This document shows positions 34,589 through 47,903 of a stretch of 64,000 bases of DNA, piece after piece (the stretch's first letter is position 1; each line of letters opens with the position of its first letter). Position numbers and translations under genes: made by a program. The notes under the pieces are model-generated. The model did no database searches and was not told where the DNA came from. It worked only from the letters and a program-made list of their open reading frames with translations. Origin of the DNA: Geminicoccus sp035556675. Lineage in GTDB: Bacteria > Pseudomonadota > Alphaproteobacteria > Geminicoccales > Geminicoccaceae. The stretch is from contig NZ_DATMFZ010000166.1 of the NCBI RefSeq assembly GCF_035556675.1, forward strand, positions 1 to 64,000. The letters are read 5' to 3'.

Positions 34589-35380
34589 TCACGACTGGGG
34601 CACGTCCGCGGCAGCCGTCGGCATCTCGCACCACAAGACCTCCTGCCGGTAGGCGGCCAGTACCGTCTGGATCGGCTCGGGCTGGCTGCGGCAGTTCCAG
34701 TCCTCCCCGTCGACCACCGCAGCATACCCCAACGCATCGCGCAGTTGCAGCAGTCCCGCCACGTCGGCACGCGGATCGACCCGGCCGTCGCCGTTCAGGT
34801 CCTGACCGACCATCAGCGCCGCCAGGCGCGCCTGCAACTCGGCGCTGGCCCTGCGCCGCTCGGCATCGGGCAGGCGTGGATCGGCCAGCTGGTCCAGCAA
34901 CCGGTCGGTGACCGCGATGTCGAAGCGCAGGCCGGTCATGATCTGGCTCACGCCACGGTACCAGCCGCTCTGCCGCTCGGTCTGGCCGGGGCCGGCCTCA
35001 AGGCTGGCTTCCACGAGGTTGAGGGCCTGGGACAGGTCTTGCACGCCCGCCAGTTCCTGCTGGCCGCGTGCCACCAGCAGCGGCCGCAGGAACTGCGCCT
35101 CCTGCGGCGTCAGGCCGCCCGGCCCGGCATCACGGGCCAGCCGGATCGCCCGGGCCACCGCGGTCTCGGCGGTCGGCAAGGCGCCGCCGCCGCTCTCGGT
35201 GGCCGGATGGCGCGCGAAGATCTGCGCGAACGGTGCCGGGTCCGGTGCTGCCAGCGCCGGCACCGCCTCCGGCACGACCGGTGCCTCCTGTGTCGCGCAG
35301 GCCGCCAGCGCCAGGGCCAGCCATGCCGTCCAGCCGCACCGCTTCCGTTCACGGCACCGGTTGCCGTCACCACTGCTCAT
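34589..35380 (-). CDS. Putative lipoprotein with an EF-hand-like loop
   Basis: A 263-residue protein with a lipobox LALAACA near residue 28, preceded by a basic N-terminus, then a low-complexity linker and a helical body. DLNGDGRVDPRADVAGL near residue 193 matches a dockerin/EF-hand-like calcium loop (DxNxDGxxD). No family recognised. It lies 64 bases before the GST-tail gene and 93 bases after maeB, on the same strand. Confidence 0.65.
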   Translation of the reverse strand: MSSGDGNRCRERKRCGWTAWLALALAACATQEAPVVPEAVPALAAPDPAPFAQIFARHPATESGGGALPTAETAVARAIRLARDAGPGGLTPQEAQFLRPLLVARGQQELAGVQDLSQALNLVEASLEAGPGQTERQSGWYRGVSQIMTGLRFDIAVTDRLLDQLADPRLPDAERRRASAELQARLAALMVGQDLNGDGRVDPRADVAGLLQLRDALGYAAVVDGEDWNCRSQPEPIQTVLAAYRQEVLWCEMPTAAADVPQS

Positions 35381-35386
35381 CGACCA

Positions 35387-35406
35387 CTCCCACTGCCCCG
35401 TGGGAG
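35387..35406 (-). terminator. Hairpin between maeB and the lipoprotein gene
   Basis: A perfect 7-bp stem, CTCCCAC (35387-35393) with GTGGGAG (35400-35406), loop of six bases. It follows the maeB stop by about 70 bases and precedes the lipoprotein ATG by seven. There is no T-run, so it may be a processing or weak stop signal, or part of the lipoprotein leader. Confidence 0.35.
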
Positions 35407-35473
35407 CCGAGCTTGCCCGAAAATCCCTAACGATCTGCTACCTCCGCACGGTTCCCGGCATGGCCCGTGCCCA

Positions 35474-37804
35474 TCAGGCCGCAACCACCGCGGCATCCGC
35501 TTCGGTGGCGGTGATCGCGTCGTGCGCCGCGAGCGCCGCCATGTTGAGGATGTCCGAGACCGTGGCGTTCATCGGCACGATCTGGATCGGCCGCTTCAGA
35601 CCCTGGAGCAGCGGCCCGATCACCGTGCCGCCGCCCAGCTGCTGCAGGAGCTTCGACGCGATGTTCGCCGAATGCAGCGCCGGCATGATCAGCACGTTGG
35701 CGGGCCCCTTCAGTCGGCAGAAAGGATAAAGGGCCATCAACTCGGGGTCGAGCGCCACGTCCGCGGCCATTTCGCCATCATACTCGAAATCGACCTGGCG
35801 GCGGTCCAGCTCGATCACCGTATCCCGCACCCGTTGCGCCTTGGACACAGGCGGGTTGCCGAAGCTGGAGAAGGAGAGGAGTGCTACCCGCGGCGTGAAG
35901 CCCAGCTGGCGGACGACCTTGGCGGTCTGGATGGTGATGTCGGTCAGCACGCGCGTGTCCGGCAGCTCGTGCACGGTCGTGTCCGCGATGAACACGGTCT
36001 TGCCGCGCGCCAGCATCATGGTCATGCCGAAGATGCGGTGGCCGGGCTTCGGATCGATCACCCGGAGGATGTCGTCCAGCACGTCGTTGTAGTTGCGGGT
36101 GAGCCCGGTCACCATCGCATCGGCGTCGCCCATGGCCACCATGCAGGCGCCGAACACGTTGCGGTCCTGGTTCACCAGCCGCGTGCAGTCGCGATAGAGC
36201 AGGCCGTTGCGCTGGGTGCGCTGGTAGAGGAAGTCCGTGTAGGCGCGGTTCTTGTCCGACAGCCGCGCATTGTGGATCTCGATGCCGTCCAGGTTGGACA
36301 GGCCGATCTGGGCCATGGTGTTGCGCACCCGGTCCTCGCGGCCGATCAGGATCGGCGTGCCGAGGCCGGTGTCGCGCCAGGCGAGCGCGGCGCGGATGGT
36401 CTTCTCCTCCTCGCCCTCGGCGAACACCATGCGCTTGGGCTGCGCCTGGACCCGCTCGAACACGAGCTGGAGGCGGGACGCGGTCGGGTTCAGCCGCGAG
36501 CGCAGCTCCTGGCGATAGCGGGCCATCTCGACCGGCTTCCTGGCCACGCCGCTGTCGATCGCCGCCTTGGCCACGGCCAGCGGCACGGTGCTGATCAGGC
36601 GCGGATCGAACGGGGTCGGGATCAGATATTCGCGGCCGTACTGGAGCTTGCGGCCGCGATAGGCGGCATGGACCTCGTCCGGCACGTCCTCCCGCGCCAG
36701 CGCCGCGATCGCCTCGGCCGCGGCGATCTTCATCGCCTCGTTGATGGTCCGGGCGCGCACGTCGAGCGCACCGCGGAAGATGTAGGGAAACCCTAAGACG
36801 TTGTTGACCTGGTTCGGGTAGTCGGAGCGGCCGGTCGCCACGATCACGTCGCCGCGCACGGCGCGCGCATCCTCCGGCGTGATCTCGGGGTCAGGGTTGG
36901 CCATGGCGAAGATGATCGGATCCTTGGCCATCGAGCGGATCATGTCGGCCGTGAACGCGCCCTTGGCCGAGAGGCCGAACACCACGTCGGCGCCGCGCAT
37001 GGCATCCGCGAGCGTCCGGGCGTCGGTCTCGACCGCATGGGCCGACTTCCACTGGTTCATGCCCTCGGTGCGGCCCCGGTAGATCACCCCCTTGGTGTCG
37101 CACAGGATGACGTTCTCGCTCGGCAGCCCCATCGACTTCACGAGCTCGGCACAGGCGATCCCGGCGGAGCCGGCGCCGTTGACCACCAGCCGGATGTCGG
37201 TGATCGAGCGGCCGGTGAGGTCGAGCGCGTTGATCAGGGCAGCCGCCGCGATGATCGCGGTGCCGTGCTGGTCGTCGTGGAAGATCGGGATGTCGCAGAC
37301 CTCGCGCAGCCGTTCCTCGATGATGAAGCACTCGGGTGCCCGGATGTCCTCCAGGTTCACCCCGCCGAAGGTGGGGGCCGCGATCTGGACACATTTGACG
37401 AACTCGTCGACGTCGCGCGTGTCGAGCTCCAGGTCGATGCTGTCGATGTCGGCGAAGCGCTTGAACAGGACCGCCTTGCCTTCCATCACCGGCTTGCCGG
37501 CCAGCGCCCCAAGGTCGCCCAGGCCCAGCACGGCGGTGCCGTTGGACACGACCGCGACCAGGTTCGCCTTGGCGGTGTAGAGATAGGCGGCCGCGGGATC
37601 CTTCTGGATTTCCAGGCAGGGCACCGCCACGCCCGGCGAGTAGGCCAGGCTCAGGTCGCGCGCGGTGGTGAGCGGCTTGGTCGGCGTGATCTCGATCTTG
37701 CCGGGCCGGCCGCGCGCATGGAGATCCAGGGCCTCTTCCGCCGTGACGCTCATGCCGCCTTCGCCAGCGGTCGTCGTGCCACGCTCGCCCTTGCGCTCTT
37801 CCAT
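35474..37804 (-). CDS. maeB: NADP-type malic enzyme with phosphotransacetylase-like domain
   Basis: Oxidative decarboxylation of malate to pyruvate. The protein has the malic enzyme half (about 1-430: LSLAYSPGVAVPCLEI, EGKAVLFKRFADIDSID, FHDDQHGTAIIAAAAL, VVNGAGSAGIACAEL) and a C-terminal phosphotransacetylase-like half that usually regulates activity by acetyl-CoA. ATG 37804 is six bases after AGGGG; ATGs at 37810 and 37753 are alternatives. Near 776 residues, a usual size. It lies upstream of the lipoprotein and GST genes. Confidence 0.95.
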   Translation of the reverse strand: MEERKGERGTTTAGEGGMSVTAEEALDLHARGRPGKIEITPTKPLTTARDLSLAYSPGVAVPCLEIQKDPAAAYLYTAKANLVAVVSNGTAVLGLGDLGALAGKPVMEGKAVLFKRFADIDSIDLELDTRDVDEFVKCVQIAAPTFGGVNLEDIRAPECFIIEERLREVCDIPIFHDDQHGTAIIAAAALINALDLTGRSITDIRLVVNGAGSAGIACAELVKSMGLPSENVILCDTKGVIYRGRTEGMNQWKSAHAVETDARTLADAMRGADVVFGLSAKGAFTADMIRSMAKDPIIFAMANPDPEITPEDARAVRGDVIVATGRSDYPNQVNNVLGFPYIFRGALDVRARTINEAMKIAAAEAIAALAREDVPDEVHAAYRGRKLQYGREYLIPTPFDPRLISTVPLAVAKAAIDSGVARKPVEMARYRQELRSRLNPTASRLQLVFERVQAQPKRMVFAEGEEEKTIRAALAWRDTGLGTPILIGREDRVRNTMAQIGLSNLDGIEIHNARLSDKNRAYTDFLYQRTQRNGLLYRDCTRLVNQDRNVFGACMVAMGDADAMVTGLTRNYNDVLDDILRVIDPKPGHRIFGMTMMLARGKTVFIADTTVHELPDTRVLTDITIQTAKVVRQLGFTPRVALLSFSSFGNPPVSKAQRVRDTVIELDRRQVDFEYDGEMAADVALDPELMALYPFCRLKGPANVLIMPALHSANIASKLLQQLGGGTVIGPLLQGLKRPIQIVPMNATVSDILNMAALAAHDAITATEADAAVVAA

Positions 37805-38017
37805 TGCCATCCCCTAGCGCCGCTGATCCGGGGGCTGGCCGACAGCGGTTGCCTGGTGTCGACCGGCCCTCCCGTCCGAGTTGCCACGGGCCGGCACGGC
37901 AGGACAAGGGCGCGCGCTGCCGGGCCGGCCATCCAGAGCGATCTTGCGGCGGCCGGGCCCGTGCCTAACTGATCATCGAGACGAGCCTGTGGTTACCGGA
38001 TGGGCCTGGAGCTGAGC

Positions 38018-38950
38018 ATGGCGACCTTGCGCACCTTTCTGCTGCTGGCGGCGATGACCGCCCTGTTCCTGGTCGTGGGCTATGCGATCGGCGGCGGCAC
38101 GGGGGCGGTGATCGCGCTGGTGATGGCGGCCGGAACCAACCTGTTCGCCTGGTGGGGCTCGGCCGACATGGTGCTGCGCATGTACCGGGCCCAGCCGGTG
38201 ACGCCGATGGCCGCACCGGAACTGTACCGGCTCGTGGCGGAACTCGCCGGCCGGGCCGGCCTGCCGGTGCCCAAGGTCTACCTGATCGAGAGCGACCAGC
38301 CCAACGCGTTCGCCACCGGGCGCGACCCGGACCATGCGGCGGTCGCGGTGACCCGGGGGCTGATGCAGGCCATGTCGCGCGAGGAGCTGGCCGGCGTGAT
38401 CGCGCACGAGCTGGCGCACATCAAGCATCGCGACACGCTGACCATGGCGGTGGCGGCCACACTTGCCGGTGCCATCGGCTTTCTCGCCCAGTTCGGCCTG
38501 TTCTTCGGCGGCAGCCGGGACCGGGACAATCCCCTGGGCGGCATCGGCCTCCTGCTGGCGATGATCGTGGCGCCGCTGGCGGCGATGCTGGTGCAGATGG
38601 CGATCAGCCGGGGCCGCGAGTTCGAGGCGGACCGCGAGGGTGCGGCCATCTGCGGCAATCCCCGGGCACTGGCCAGCGCGCTCCAGCGGATCGAGCAGAT
38701 CGCCACCGGAACCTATGTCGGTGCGGCAGAGCGCAATCCGGCCACGGCGCACCTGTTCATCATCAACCCGCTGCATGGCGGCGCCCTGGCCGGCATGTTC
38801 CGGACCCACCCGCCGACCGCGGAACGGATCCGGCGGCTGCTGGCGCTGGGTGGTGCCGGCCGTGCCGGGACGGCCGGCTTTGCCGCCCGCCCGGCGGCCG
38901 GCCCCAGGCCGGGCGGGCCTTGGGGACGCCGGGCCGGGCCCTGGGGGTAA
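38018..38950 (+). CDS. htpX: Membrane protease HtpX homolog
   Basis: M48-family zinc protease of the inner membrane for damaged membrane proteins. The 310 residues have two N-terminal membrane segments (about 7-24, 28-46), the zinc motif HELAH at 130-134 in VIAHELAHIKHRDT, two more segments, and the third ligand in EFEADREGA. The C-terminal ~30 residues are Gly/Pro/Arg-rich. ATG 38018 has GGAG six bases upstream and is preferred to ATG 38000. Confidence 0.94.
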   Translation: MATLRTFLLLAAMTALFLVVGYAIGGGTGAVIALVMAAGTNLFAWWGSADMVLRMYRAQPVTPMAAPELYRLVAELAGRAGLPVPKVYLIESDQPNAFATGRDPDHAAVAVTRGLMQAMSREELAGVIAHELAHIKHRDTLTMAVAATLAGAIGFLAQFGLFFGGSRDRDNPLGGIGLLLAMIVAPLAAMLVQMAISRGREFEADREGAAICGNPRALASALQRIEQIATGTYVGAAERNPATAHLFIINPLHGGALAGMFRTHPPTAERIRRLLALGGAGRAGTAGFAARPAAGPRPGGPWGRRAGPWG

Positions 38951-38999
38951 CCGAGGAAGAAGGACGAGGGGAACGGGCTGGCGTGAGACGGCAGCGCGT

Positions 39000-39491
39000 T
39001 CAGCCGCGGCCGTCGCCCGGGGCGCTGGGTGCGCGCTTGAGCGGCAGCGGCAGGCCCGGCTCGCCGGCCACGTCCGGTTCCAGGTAGAGCGCATTGTCCA
39101 CGATCGTGCCGAGCAGCGGCACGTCGCTGACCAGCGCCTCCTTCTTCTCCAGGCGGACCACCCCGTCGTTAGAGGTCCAGACCCATTCGCTGAGGCCGGC
39201 GGCGCTGACCGAGGTCGCGGTGCCATCGGCCCGGAACTGGATCGTCCCGGCGGCGGTCTGGACGATCCGGTCGACCTCCGCGCGCATCGCCTGCTCGGCC
39301 TGGGCCCTGGCGTCGGCCGGCAGGTTCTGGAATCGCTCGGCCATCACCGCATCCACATCCGAGCGCAGCGCCACCTCGTCCAGTACCCAGGTGCCCAGCA
39401 GCGAAGCCTCGGCGCGGGCCGGGGCCGCGAGCCCGATACATAGCGCCAGGAGCAGGGCGTGGACGGGCAGGCGGCGGCGCCGGCCGGACAT
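39000..39491 (-). CDS. Small secreted protein, paralog of its neighbour
   Basis: A 163-residue protein with a Sec signal (cleavage near ARAEA). The mature part starts LLGTWVLDEVALRSDVDAVM, then a helical stretch and beta-rich FRADGTATSVSAAG. It parallels the upstream gene in layout (G-x-W-x-LDE start, helix, FRxDG strand). ATG 39491 overlaps that gene's stop as TGATG; GTG 39494 is possible. Possibly a lipocalin-like fold; no function known. Confidence 0.7.
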   Translation of the reverse strand: MSGRRRRLPVHALLLALCIGLAAPARAEASLLGTWVLDEVALRSDVDAVMAERFQNLPADARAQAEQAMRAEVDRIVQTAAGTIQFRADGTATSVSAAGLSEWVWTSNDGVVRLEKKEALVSDVPLLGTIVDNALYLEPDVAGEPGLPLPLKRAPSAPGDGRG

Positions 39492-39964
39492 CACCGGGCC
39501 GGCACCAGCACGAAGGTCATGTCGGCGAACGGGGCCTGGGCCGGATCGTTGCGGTCGACCTGGAAGTCCAGGGCGATGCGGTCCTCCTGCACCTCGCCGG
39601 TCAGGTCGGGCGTGTCCGGATCATCGTCCACCACGATCAGCCGGTCGCCCTCCATCCGCCACGTGCCCTGATCGGGTCCGTCCTCCTCGGGATCGGTGAT
39701 GACCACCTTGCCATCCGGGCGGAACTCGAAGGTGGCGGCGAGGCTGGAGGACATCTCGTCGCGCATGGCGTCGCGCTGCCCGACCATGCTGGCACGGGCC
39801 GCGTCCCGCTGGTCCGCAGGCACCGCCTGCAGCATGGCCTCGATCAGCCGGTCGAGGGTCTGGTCGAGCGACGCCTCGTCCAGGCGCCAGATGCCTACCG
39901 GGCTCGGTGCCGCCAGGGCCGGCGGGACCAGGAGCAGGCAGACGATCAGGATCAGGATACGCAA
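39491..39964 (-). CDS. Small secreted protein
   Basis: A 157-residue protein with a clear signal peptide (MRILILIVCLLLVPPALAA). Mature sequence: PVGIWRLDEASLDQTLDRLI, a helical Met/Ala-rich part, then FEFRPDGKVVITDPEED and TWRMEGDRLIVVDDD, a beta-rich pattern. It starts with TTG at 39964, with GGGAG upstream, just after lpdA (36 bases). It forms a tandem pair with the downstream paralog; the two probably arose by duplication. Confidence 0.7.
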   Translation of the reverse strand: MRILILIVCLLLVPPALAAPSPVGIWRLDEASLDQTLDRLIEAMLQAVPADQRDAARASMVGQRDAMRDEMSSSLAATFEFRPDGKVVITDPEEDGPDQGTWRMEGDRLIVVDDDPDTPDLTGEVQEDRIALDFQVDRNDPAQAPFADMTFVLVPAR

Positions 39965-40000
39965 CCCGATTCTCCCGGCAACAGTCGGTGAACGGGATTG

Positions 40001-41407
40001 TCACATGTGGATCGGCTTGGCAAACGCGGCGAGGGCCGCCTCCTTGATCGCCTCTTCCAGGGTCGGGTGCGGGTGGCTGGTGCGGGCCAGGTCCTCCGCA
40101 CTGGCGCCGAACTCCATGGCGACCGTCACCTCGTTGATCATGGTGCCGGCATCGGCCGCGATCATGTGGCAGCCCAGGATCTTGTCGGTGCCGGCCTCGG
40201 TCAGGAGCTTGACGAAGCCGTCGGTCTTGCCGACGGCGCGGCCGCGCGAGTTGGCCATCATCGAGAACTTGCCGACCTTGTACTCGACGCCGGTGGCCTT
40301 GAGCTGCTCCTCGGTCTGGCCGAGCGCTGCCACCTCGGGGTCGGTGTACACGACGCCGGGGATCAGGTTGTAGTCGATGTGCGGCTTCTGCCCGGCCAGG
40401 ATCTCGGCGACCGCGACCCCTTCCTCCTCGGCCTTGTGCGCCAGCATCGGCCCGCGGATCACGTCGCCGATCGCATAGATGCCGGGCACGTTGGTGCCGA
40501 AATCGTCGCGGGTGGCGATGCGCTGGCGCTCGTCCAGCGCCACGCCGGCAGCGTCCAGGCCCAGCCCCTCCGTGTAGGGGCGCCGGCCGATCGAGACGAG
40601 CACCACGTCGCACTCGATCACCTCGGGCTCCCCGCCCTTGGCCGGCTCGACCTGGACCTTGAGCAGGTCGCCCGAGCTGTCGACGCCCGTCACCTTGGTG
40701 CCGAGCTTGAAGGTCATGCCCTGCCGGGTGAGCAGGCGCTGGAAGGTCTTGCTCACCTCGCCGTCCATGCCGGGGGTGATCCGGTCCAGGAACTCGACCA
40801 CGGTCACCTTGGCGCCCAGGCGCCGCCAGACCGTGCCCAGCTCCAGGCCGATATAGCCGCCGCCGATCACCACCAGGTGCTCGGGCACCTTGTCCAGGTC
40901 GAGGGCACCCGTGGAGGAGACGATCCGCTCCTCGTCGATGGTGACACCCGGCAACGGCATGACGTCGGAGCCGGTGGCCAGGATGATGTTCTTGGCCGCG
41001 ACCTGCTGGCTGCCGCCGGCGTTCAGCGCCACCTCCATGGCGTTGGCGCCGGTGAGGCGGGCATTGCCCTGGATGTAGTCGACCTTGTTCTTCTTGAAGA
41101 GGCCCTCGATGCCCTTGGTCAGGCCGTCGACCACGTCGTCCTTGTTGTCGAGCATGGCGCCGAGGTCGAGGTCGACGCCCTTGGCGCGGATGCCGATCTT
41201 CTCGAAATGGGAGCGCGCCTCCTCGTAGAGATGCGAGGTATGCAGGAGCGCCTTGGAGGGGATGCAGCCGATGTTCAGGCAGGTGCCGCCCAGCCGGCCG
41301 CGCTTTTCCACGCAGGCGACCTTCATGCCGAGCTGGGCCGCCTTGATCGCGCCGACATAGCCGCCGGGCCCGCCGCCCACCACCACGACGTCGTACGGCT
41401 CGCTCAT
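40001..41407 (-). CDS. lpdA: Dihydrolipoamide dehydrogenase (E3)
   Basis: Reoxidises dihydrolipoyl groups of 2-oxoglutarate dehydrogenase. The 468 residues have FAD fold VVVGGGPGGYVGAI, the redox disulfide C43/C48 in GGTCLNIGCIPSKAL, the NAD fold VVIGGGYIGLELG and the active-site histidines in ARTSHPHPTLEEA near the C-terminus. It closes the mdh-sucCDAB-lpdA gene run. Confidence 0.97.
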   Translation of the reverse strand: MSEPYDVVVVGGGPGGYVGAIKAAQLGMKVACVEKRGRLGGTCLNIGCIPSKALLHTSHLYEEARSHFEKIGIRAKGVDLDLGAMLDNKDDVVDGLTKGIEGLFKKNKVDYIQGNARLTGANAMEVALNAGGSQQVAAKNIILATGSDVMPLPGVTIDEERIVSSTGALDLDKVPEHLVVIGGGYIGLELGTVWRRLGAKVTVVEFLDRITPGMDGEVSKTFQRLLTRQGMTFKLGTKVTGVDSSGDLLKVQVEPAKGGEPEVIECDVVLVSIGRRPYTEGLGLDAAGVALDERQRIATRDDFGTNVPGIYAIGDVIRGPMLAHKAEEEGVAVAEILAGQKPHIDYNLIPGVVYTDPEVAALGQTEEQLKATGVEYKVGKFSMMANSRGRAVGKTDGFVKLLTEAGTDKILGCHMIAADAGTMINEVTVAMEFGASAEDLARTSHPHPTLEEAIKEAALAAFAKPIHM

Positions 41408-41507
41408 CCTGTCCCTCCCGCAGCCCCAGAGAAAGCGAAGGGGCCGGCCCGATTACACTGCACGTTGGATGGGTTCTGGCACCCGTTGCCGGGCCGCGGC
41501 ACGCTGC

Positions 41508-41529
41508 CCCGCCGCCGGTGGCGGCAGGG
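41508..41529. terminator. GC-rich hairpin between sucB and lpdA
   Basis: CCCGCCGCC (41508-41516) pairs with GGCGGC-A-GGG (41520-41529) around a three-base loop, with one bulged A. It lies 22 bases after the sucB stop. Without a T-run it is more likely a processing or partial attenuation site than a full stop. Confidence 0.3.
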
Positions 41530-41550
41530 CCGGCCGCGGCCCCTGCCGGC

Positions 41551-42813
41551 TCACGCCTCGATCAGCAGACGCTGCGGATCCTCGATGGTCTCCTTGACCC
41601 GGACCAGGAAGCTCACCGCCTCGCGGCCGTCGATGATCCGGTGATCATAGCTGAGTGCCGTGTACATCATCGGCCGGGCCTCGATCCGGCCGCCCGGCAG
41701 GACCATGGGCCGCTCCTGGATCTTGTGCATGCCCAGGATGCCCACCTGCGGCGGGTTCAGGATCGGCGTGCTCATCAGCGAGCCGAAGATGCCGCCATTG
41801 GTGATCGTGAAGGTGCCGCCGTTCAGCTCTTCCATGCTGAGCTTGCCGTCGCGGGCGCGCTTGCCGAGGTCGGCGATCTTCTTCTCGATGTCGGCCAGCG
41901 AGGCGGCGTCGGCATCACGCAGCACCGGCACCACCAGGCCCTGCTCGGTCGAGACCGCCACGCCGATATCGTAATAGTGCTTGTAGACGACCTCATCGCC
42001 GTCGATCTCGGCGTTGACCGAGGGGTAGACCTTCAGCGCGTCGATCACCGCCTTCACGAAGAACGACATGAAGCCGAGCTTGATGCCGTGCTTCTTCTGG
42101 AAGGCCTCCTGGTATTTCGAGCGCAGCGCCATGACCGCGCTCATGTCGACCTCGTTGAAGGTCGTGAGCATGGCGGCGGTGTTCTGCGCCTCCTTCAGGC
42201 GCTCGGCGATCCGCTTGCGCAGCCGGGTCATGCGGACCCGCTCCTCGCGCGCGGAACGCTGCACCGGTGCGGCGGGCGCCTGGGGAGCGGGCGCCTGAGC
42301 GGCAGGGGCCGGTGCAGCCGCCGCCTTCTGCACGTCGGCCTTGGTGACGTTGCCCTTGGGGCCGGTGCCGGGCACGCTGGCGAGGTCGATGCCCGCCTCG
42401 CCGGCGAGCTTGCGGGCGGCCGGGCCAGCCTGGTCCGCACCTCCGCCCGCTTCATGGGCCGCCGGGCTTTCCACCGGCGTCGCCGGCTTGGCGATCCCGC
42501 CGGCCGCACCCTCCTGCGGTGCCGGCTGCTTGGCCTCGATCACCGGCGCTGCCGCCTGGCCATTGCCGGCGGACGCTCCCTCGTGGATCGAGCCCAGCAC
42601 CGCATCGACCGCGACGTCGGTTCCCTCGGCAGCGCTGATCTCGGCAATGACGCCGGCTACCGGGGAGGGGACCTCGAGGTTGACCTTGTCGGTCTCCAGC
42701 TCGACCAGCGGCTCGTCCACCGCCACGCTGTCGCCGACCTTCTTCAGCCACTTCGCGACCGTGGCCTCACTCACGGATTCGCCGAGCTTCGGCACCCGGA
42801 TCTCGACGCTCAT
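41551..42813 (-). CDS. sucB: Dihydrolipoamide succinyltransferase (E2)
   Basis: Core of 2-oxoglutarate dehydrogenase. The 420 residues have one lipoyl domain (Lys43 in ELETDKVNLEV), an Ala/Pro linker, an E3-binding domain (AARKLAGEAGIDLASVPGTG), a second linker, and the acyltransferase domain with catalytic His391 and Asp395 in YDHRIIDGREA. ATG 42813 follows GAGGGAATGCG; an upstream in-frame ATG is not needed. Confidence 0.97.
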   Translation of the reverse strand: MSVEIRVPKLGESVSEATVAKWLKKVGDSVAVDEPLVELETDKVNLEVPSPVAGVIAEISAAEGTDVAVDAVLGSIHEGASAGNGQAAAPVIEAKQPAPQEGAAGGIAKPATPVESPAAHEAGGGADQAGPAARKLAGEAGIDLASVPGTGPKGNVTKADVQKAAAAPAPAAQAPAPQAPAAPVQRSAREERVRMTRLRKRIAERLKEAQNTAAMLTTFNEVDMSAVMALRSKYQEAFQKKHGIKLGFMSFFVKAVIDALKVYPSVNAEIDGDEVVYKHYYDIGVAVSTEQGLVVPVLRDADAASLADIEKKIADLGKRARDGKLSMEELNGGTFTITNGGIFGSLMSTPILNPPQVGILGMHKIQERPMVLPGGRIEARPMMYTALSYDHRIIDGREAVSFLVRVKETIEDPQRLLIEA

Positions 42814-42903
42814 CGCATTCCCTCTCGTCCCCACCAACCCACATCGCGGGCCGGGCCTGCGCGCCCAAAACCCGCGGGCATCATCCGCGCCGTCCGCGAC
42901 ACC

Positions 42904-45756
<2,853 letters not shown>

Positions 45757-45842
45757 CTTCCGTTCCCCGGGAAACCGCAGGAAGCGGCCGCTTCCGCCTC
45801 CTGCCCGTTCCTGTTCCTACCGTCCAGAGGTTGACAAGCCGT

Positions 45843-46723
45843 TTAGGCCTTGCCGCCCATCGCAGCGAGCATGGCCTGGCCGAGTGCTGCCGGATGGTCG
45901 GCGATCGTGATCCCGGCGGCACGCATCGCCGCGAGCTTGCTCTCGGCATCGCCCTTGCCACCGGAGATGATGGCGCCGGCATGGCCCATCCGCCGGCCGG
46001 GCGGTGCGGTCCGCCCGGCGATGAAGCCGACGATCGGCTTGGTGCAGCCGGACTGCTTCCAGTACTCGGCCGCATCCTCCTCGGCACTGCCGCCGATCTC
46101 GCCGATCATGATGACGCCCTCGGTCGCATCGTCCTGGATGAACATCTCCAGGACGTCGATGAACTCGGTGCCCTTGACCGGATCGCCGCCAATGCCGACG
46201 CAGCTGGTCTGGCCGAGCCCGGCAGCGGTCGTCTGGGCCACCGCCTCATAGGTGAGGGTGCCGGAGCGGGAAACAATACCGATCTTGCCCGGCATGTGGA
46301 TGTGGCCGGGCATGATGCCGATCTTGCACTGGCCAGGCGTGATCACGCCCGGGCAGTTCGGGCCGATCAGGCGCGAGGCGGAGCCGGCCAGCGCCCGCTT
46401 GACCTTGACCATGTCCATCACCGGGATGCCCTCGGTGATGCACACCACCAGCGGCACCTCGGCGTCGATCGCCTCCAGGATCGCGTCCGCCGCGAACGGG
46501 GCGGGGACGTAGATCACCGAGGCGTCGCAGCCGGTCTTCTCCCGGGCTTCGCGCACCGTGTCGAACACCGGCAGGCCCAGATGGGTCTCGCCGCCCTTAC
46601 CGGGGGTGACGCCGCCGACCATCTGCGTGCCGTAGGCGATCGCCTGCTCGGAATGGAAGGTGCCCTGCGCGCCGGTGAAGCCCTGACAGATCACCTTGGT
46701 GTTGGAATCGACCAGGACCGGCA

Positions 46724-46724
<1 letters not shown>
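45843..46724 (-). CDS. sucD: Succinyl-CoA synthetase alpha subunit
   Basis: CoA-binding and phospho-histidine subunit. The 293 residues have the N-terminal CQGFTGAQGTFHSEQAI, GPNCPGVITPG, SRSGTLTYE and active-site His248 in RRMGHAGAIISGG. ATG 46724 overlaps the sucC stop as TGATG, coupling the subunits. Confidence 0.98.
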
Positions 46725-47893
<1,169 letters not shown>

Positions 47894-47903
47894 CGCTCGT
47901 CCT

